From positions 62,001-126,000 of the forward strand of contig CAVWHY010000005.1 of NCBI GenBank assembly GCA_963754955.1: a DNA stretch of 64,000 bases, read 5' to 3'. Positions 60,690 through 64,000 of the stretch are shown here, piece after piece. Position numbers and translations under genes: made by a program. Under the pieces are notes generated by a model. It was not told the DNA's origin, made no database searches, and saw only the letters and a list, made by a program, of their open reading frames with translations. Each line of letters begins with the position of its first letter. Within the stretch, counting starts at the first letter, position 1. Source of the stretch: CAVQJU01 sp963754955 (GTDB lineage: Bacteria; Acidobacteriota; Vicinamibacteria; Vicinamibacterales; CAVVIG01).

Positions 60690-61559
60690 CTACTTTACGT
60701 ATTTCGCGATGAGTGGTCCCAATTCGCGCTTCGTCTGCTCCGATATATGCTCGGGCCTCGTAATGATAGCCGTTGCGAGCGCGTCCTTGCACGCGCAGGT
60801 GCGCGGGCCGGCGATCCGGCCCACTGCCTCCGCGATCGCCTGCTGGGCTGTCTTCGCGTTCTGCGTCAGGTTCGCGACAATCAGATCCACCGTGACCGAA
60901 TCGTGGTCCGGATGCCAGGAGTCGTAGTCGGTGACCAGGGCCAGCGTCGTGTAGCAGATCTCGGCCTCGCGCGCGAGCTTGGCCTCCTGCAGGTTCGTCA
61001 TCCCGATGACGTCCATGCCCCACGATCGGTACAGCCTCGACTCGGCAAGCGTCGAGAACTGCGGCCCCTCCATGTTGACGTAGGTCCCGCCCCGGTGCAC
61101 GGTGGCGCCGACGTGCGCGACGGCGTCGGCGGCGATGGCCGACAGCGTCCCGCAGAACGGGTGCGCGAAGCCGACGTGCGCGACGAGCCCGCGGCCGAAG
61201 AACGTGCTGATGCGCCCCTTCGTGCGATCGAAGAACTGGTCGGGCACGAGGATGTCGAGCGGCCGGTACTCCTCCTTCAGGCTGCCGACCGCGCTGGCCG
61301 ACAACAGGCGCTCGACGCCGAGCACCTTGAAGCCGAAGATGTTCGCCCGGAAATTGAGCTCCGACGGCATCAACCGGTGCCCGATGCCGTGGCGCGCCAG
61401 AAACGCCACGCGCTGGCCGCGCAGCGTGCCGATCACGTACGGCCCGGACGGCTCACCGAAGGGCGTGGCGACCGTCCGCTCCTCGCGGTCCGTGAGCTCC
61501 GCCATCTCGTAGAGACCGCTGCCACCAATGATGCCGATACCGATGTCGCCGTGGGTCAT
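60690..61559 (-). CDS. mtnP: S-methyl-5'-thioadenosine phosphorylase
   Basis: An intact 289-residue protein. IGIIGGSGLYEMAELTDREE (phosphate loop), VAFLARHGIGHRLMPSELNF with RANIFG, VGSLKEEYRPLDILVPDQFF, RGGTYVNMEGPQFSTLAESR, GMDVIGMTNLQEAKLAREAE and VTDYDSWHPDHDSV are MTAP hallmarks. It splits methylthioadenosine into adenine and methylthioribose-1-phosphate. Its ATG overlaps the upstream stop (ATGA). Confidence 0.95.
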   Translation of the reverse strand: MTHGDIGIGIIGGSGLYEMAELTDREERTVATPFGEPSGPYVIGTLRGQRVAFLARHGIGHRLMPSELNFRANIFGFKVLGVERLLSASAVGSLKEEYRPLDILVPDQFFDRTKGRISTFFGRGLVAHVGFAHPFCGTLSAIAADAVAHVGATVHRGGTYVNMEGPQFSTLAESRLYRSWGMDVIGMTNLQEAKLAREAEICYTTLALVTDYDSWHPDHDSVTVDLIVANLTQNAKTAQQAIAEAVGRIAGPRTCACKDALATAIITRPEHISEQTKRELGPLIAKYVK

Positions 61560-62881
61560 GGTTGAGACTGCGCCGGCACGACACGGCGCTTTCCCTGCTC
61601 CTCTCTGATGTGCCCCGCCGCCACGGCGGGGTCGTGTTCGAAGAACACCAGCATGTCCTTCTCGATCGCTTCCTTGAAGAACGTCTTCTTCGAGGCCAGC
61701 GTGTCCATCGGGTACAGGTCGAAGCCCATGATCCACGGGTCGGCCAGGTGCGCGGTGGTCGGCACGAGGTCGGCGACGAACGCCGCCGTCCGGCCGCCCG
61801 ACTCGATGATGGCCATCTGATGATGCATCGTGTGGCCGCCCGTCCGCCGCACTTTCACGCCGGGCATGATTGTCTGGTCGTCGTCCACCAGCTGCAGCAC
61901 GCCGGCCTCGGCGAGGGGAACGAAGCTGTCGGCGAGATAGCTCGCGCGATTTCGTTCGTTCGTGTGCCGCGCGTCCTCCCACTCGCCGCGCCGGACGACG
62001 TACTGCGCGCGCGGAAAGGACGGCCGCACGCGGCCCGATGCGTCACGCTCCGTGAAGCCGCCGGCGTGATCGAAGTGCAGGTGCGTGGCCAGCACGATGT
62101 CGATGTCGTCGCGCGTCAACCCCGCCTCGGCCAGCGTGTGATCGAGGTTGCGCGACCGATCGACGCCGTAGATCTCGTGGAACTTTCGGTCTTCCTTGCC
62201 GCCCAGGCCGGCATCGATGATCATCGTCCGCGCGCCGCGCACGACGAGCGGCCGCATCGCCAGCAGGATACGGTTCTTCTCGTCGGGCGTCGCGTGCTTC
62301 GCCCAGAGGGCCTTCGGGACCACGCCGAACATCGCGCCGCCGTCGAGCCGGAGGAAGCCGTCGAACAGCGAGATGAGCTCCAGATCGCCGAGCGTGTAGC
62401 GACTGATCGCGCTCGATGCCGGTCGTTGCTGATCGGCGGCCGGTGGTCGGTCGGCCCCCTGCTTCAGTTCGACCAGTACGCCATGCGCGCTCGACGGGTG
62501 GATGAACGCGACGAGCCCGTGTTCGGCGCCCGCGCGCGGCACCTCGTCGACGAGCTTCGTCGCCGCGCGCTTCAACTGCGCCAGTGCTGCCTCGATGTCG
62601 TCCACCCGCAGCGTGATGTGATGCAGGCCCGGGCCTCGCTTTTCGACGTACTTCGCGATTGCGGAGTCCGGTGCAGTGGCTTCGAGGAGTTCCAATTTCA
62701 CTCCGGGGGCCCCCGCCCCCAGTCCTTCGTCTCGCCGACCGGAATGAAATGCGCGCGCACGCGCTGCGCCGCGACTTCTTCGGGCGCCTCGATCTCGAGG
62801 CCCAGGGCGTCGCGATAGAAGGCCAGCGCCGCCGCCGAGATCTTTCACGGCGATCCCGACGTGATCGAGGACAGCTCTCAT
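61556..62881 (-). CDS. Methylmalonyl-CoA epimerase fused to an MBL-fold hydrolase
   Basis: Residues 1-140 are a vicinal-oxygen-chelate epimerase: MRAVLDHVGIAVKDL, then LAFYRDALGLEIEAPEEVAA, GPGLHHITLRVDDIEAALAQ and IHPSSAHGVLVELKQ carry the His/Glu metal ligands. After a 20-residue linker an MBL domain begins (YTLGDLELISLFDGFLRLDG) with ATHLHFDHAGGF as zinc site and GGHTMHHQMAII. No stop in any frame separates the two, so this is a fusion unless bases are missing. An insertion near 62838 and a net minus-one/plus-two shift near 62712, at a GGGGGCCCCC palindrome, affect the epimerase part. Confidence 0.8.
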   Translation of the reverse strand: MRAVLDHVGIAVKDLGGGAGLLSRRPGPRDRGARRSRGAARARAFHSGRRDEGLGAGAPGVKLELLEATAPDSAIAKYVEKRGPGLHHITLRVDDIEAALAQLKRAATKLVDEVPRAGAEHGLVAFIHPSSAHGVLVELKQGADRPPAADQQRPASSAISRYTLGDLELISLFDGFLRLDGGAMFGVVPKALWAKHATPDEKNRILLAMRPLVVRGARTMIIDAGLGGKEDRKFHEIYGVDRSRNLDHTLAEAGLTRDDIDIVLATHLHFDHAGGFTERDASGRVRPSFPRAQYVVRRGEWEDARHTNERNRASYLADSFVPLAEAGVLQLVDDDQTIMPGVKVRRTGGHTMHHQMAIIESGGRTAAFVADLVPTTAHLADPWIMGFDLYPMDTLASKKTFFKEAIEKDMLVFFEHDPAVAAGHIREEQGKRRVVPAQSQP

Positions 62882-63912
62882 ATCAGAGCGGGTCCATCAC
62901 GAAGGCACGAAAGACACGAAGACACGCGAAGCATTTTAGTACAAAGGTGGACATCGGCGCGCGCTAACCAGCAAAGGCCCGTCGCTACCAGTTGGTCCGC
63001 CGCGGTATACGGATCGAGTTCACGCGCCGCGACACGGTCCACCATCGCCGTCAGCTCGCCCGGCGCGAGCACGCGCTGTTCGAGGTCGGTCATCAGCCGC
63101 CCGGACACGATCTCACGCAGCCGGCTCTCGGCGCGCGCGCGGCGCCGCGGACGCTCGGTGTCCCTCGCGTGCTCGCGAAAGCCGCGCGATCGCCGCCATC
63201 AACGCCGGCACGCCGTCGCCGGTCGTCGCGACTGTCTTGACGATCGGCGGCCGCCAGTCGCCGGCGCCGTAGGCGTGCAGCGAGAGATTCGATTCGACCG
63301 ACAGACACCAGCCGGTCGGCGCCGTCGCGGTCCGCCTTGTTGACCACGAACACGTCGGCAATCTCCATGATGCCCGGCTTTGAGCGCCTGCACGTCGTCT
63401 CCGGTGCCGGGCACCAGCGTCACGATCGACACGTCGGCGGTGCGGACGATGTCCACCTCGTCCTGGCCGACTCCCACTGTTTCGATGACGACGATGTCTC
63501 GGCCGGAGGCGTCGAGCACGAGGGCGGCGTCGGCGGTGGCGCGGGCGAGCCCGCCCAGATGGCCGCGCGTCGCCATGCTGCGGATGAACACGCCGTCGTC
63601 TCCCGAGTGCGACTGCATTCGCAAGCGATCGCCGAGGACCGCGCCGCCCGTGAACGGGCTACTCGGATCGACCGCGATGACGCCGACCGTCGATCCGGCG
63701 CGGCGCAGTTCGCCGCACAGCCGGTCGACGAGCGTGCTCTTGCCGGCGCCTGGCGGACCGGTCACGCCGACCACGAAGGCGCGCCCGGTGTGCGCGAACA
63801 GCGCCCGGATCAGGTCGGCGGCGGCAGGTTCGTCGTCTTCGATGAGCGAGATGGCGCGAGCGATGGCCCGCGCTTCTCCGGCCAGCACGCGCTCGGCGAG
63901 CGTCGGCGTCAC
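62878..63912 (-). CDS. meaB: Methylmalonyl-CoA-mutase-associated GTPase MeaB
   Basis: About 343 residues. AERVLAGEARAIARAISLIE, GVTGPPGAGKSTLVDRLCGE (Walker A), VIAVDPSSPFTGGAVLGDRL with RMQSHSGDDGVFIRSMATRG, ETVGVGQDEVDIVRTADV and ADVFVVNKADRDGADR (NKxD). It chaperones and protects the cobalamin-dependent mutase; the mutase is outside the window. Insertions near 63368, 63307 and 63183 break the frame. The C-terminus (ADVHLCTKML onwards) is read through an 8-bp repeat array. It overlaps both neighbours by 4 bases. Confidence 0.93.
62895..62935. repeat. 8-9 bp tandem array (CACGAAGG-like), translated
   Basis: Units CACGAAGG, CACGAAAG, ACACGAAG, ACACGCGAAG lie at the 3' end of meaB and are read as its last residues (SSCLSCLRDG), beyond the normal MeaB end. 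Confidence 0.75.
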
Positions 63913-64000
63913 GAGAGCAGTTGCCGGGCGATGACCAGCCGCTGGATTTCGCTCGTGCCTTCGCCGATCGTCGTGAGCTTCACGTCGCGGAAGAATTTCT
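63909..64000 (-). CDS. Acyl-CoA dehydrogenase, C-terminal fragment
   Basis: Only the last 29 codons are inside the window: KFFRDVKLTTIGEGTSEIQR then LVIARQLLS and TGA. IGEGTSEIQRLVIAR is the conserved C-terminal FAD/adenine-binding segment of acyl-CoA dehydrogenases. The stop overlaps the meaB GTG start (GTGA). Together with meaB, the epimerase and mmsA it points to branched-chain or propionyl-CoA metabolism. Confidence 0.9.
   Translation of the reverse strand, partial: KFFRDVKLTTIGEGTSEIQRLVIARQLLS

Overview
The window is a dense, high-GC (GC-rich third positions) bacterial chromosome segment with many 1-4 base gene overlaps, lipoprotein and secreted-hydrolase genes, and almost no spacer DNA. 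Gene content and order (a MerR gene next to tRNA-Pro, acyl-CoA dehydrogenase/meaB/methylmalonyl-CoA epimerase, msbA/yicC/rpoZ/coaBC/udg/priA, a 23S-intervening-sequence-type four-helix-bundle gene, locus-specific short tandem repeats) fit an Acidobacteriota genome, perhaps Vicinamibacteria. This placement is inference from the sequence alone.

Layout. 1-17.3 kb: a secreted cytochrome c/metal-binding pair, methylmalonate-semialdehyde dehydrogenase, secreted hydrolases and two metallo-beta-lactamase (MBL) proteins, an ABC-F ATPase head-to-head with ArfB, a Big2 lipoprotein, a SLOG-like protein, a cupredoxin, an active and an inactive HtrA-like gene with a LuxR-type regulator, a solute-binding protein and two lipoproteins. 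17.5-20.9 kb: a broken multidomain secreted gene, tRNA-Pro(GGG) and a MerR regulator. 20.9-24.8 kb: an APC-type transporter with Usp domain running without a stop into MgtE, then a small drug-resistance-type transporter. 24.9-33.3 kb: a Kdp potassium-uptake operon (leader micro-ORF, kdpF, A, B, C, a short kdpD without kinase, a separate histidine kinase and a response regulator). 33.5-38.3 kb: a methyltransferase, a GIY-YIG nuclease, KdpE, a DUF4118 (KdpD-type) kinase preceded by a sequence matching the ydaO/c-di-AMP riboswitch, and der. 38.3-45.1 kb: HU with a consensus promoter, a site-2 protease, priA, type-4 uracil-DNA glycosylase, coaBC, rpoZ, yicC. 45.1-59 kb: a surface-polysaccharide locus (MsbA-like exporter, GT2, galE, ugd, five glycosyltransferases, a WbaP-type initiating transferase, UDP-xylose synthase) that also holds a zinc-ribbon HtrA. 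59-64 kb: a phosphatase, a PfkB kinase and MTA phosphorylase (purine/methionine salvage), then an epimerase-MBL fusion, meaB and an acyl-CoA dehydrogenase fragment (propionate/valine catabolism).

Three themes cut across the annotation. (1) K+ and Mg2+ homeostasis dominates 21-38 kb, and the K+ circuit carries a probable c-di-AMP riboswitch on a sensor kinase rather than on a transporter. (2) Two kinds of small repeats recur: perfect 8-bp-arm hairpins with a CTAC tail (one inside a coding sequence, one supplying both stop codons of convergent genes), and locus-specific tandem arrays with 7-10 bp units, some translated; one pair of arrays brackets the four-helix-bundle gene in inverted orientation. 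(3) Many conserved genes are frameshifted, and nearly every disruption is repaired by deleting exactly one base. I treat these as probable sequence errors, give whole-gene coordinates across them, and describe the reconstructed proteins. Residue positions are approximate.
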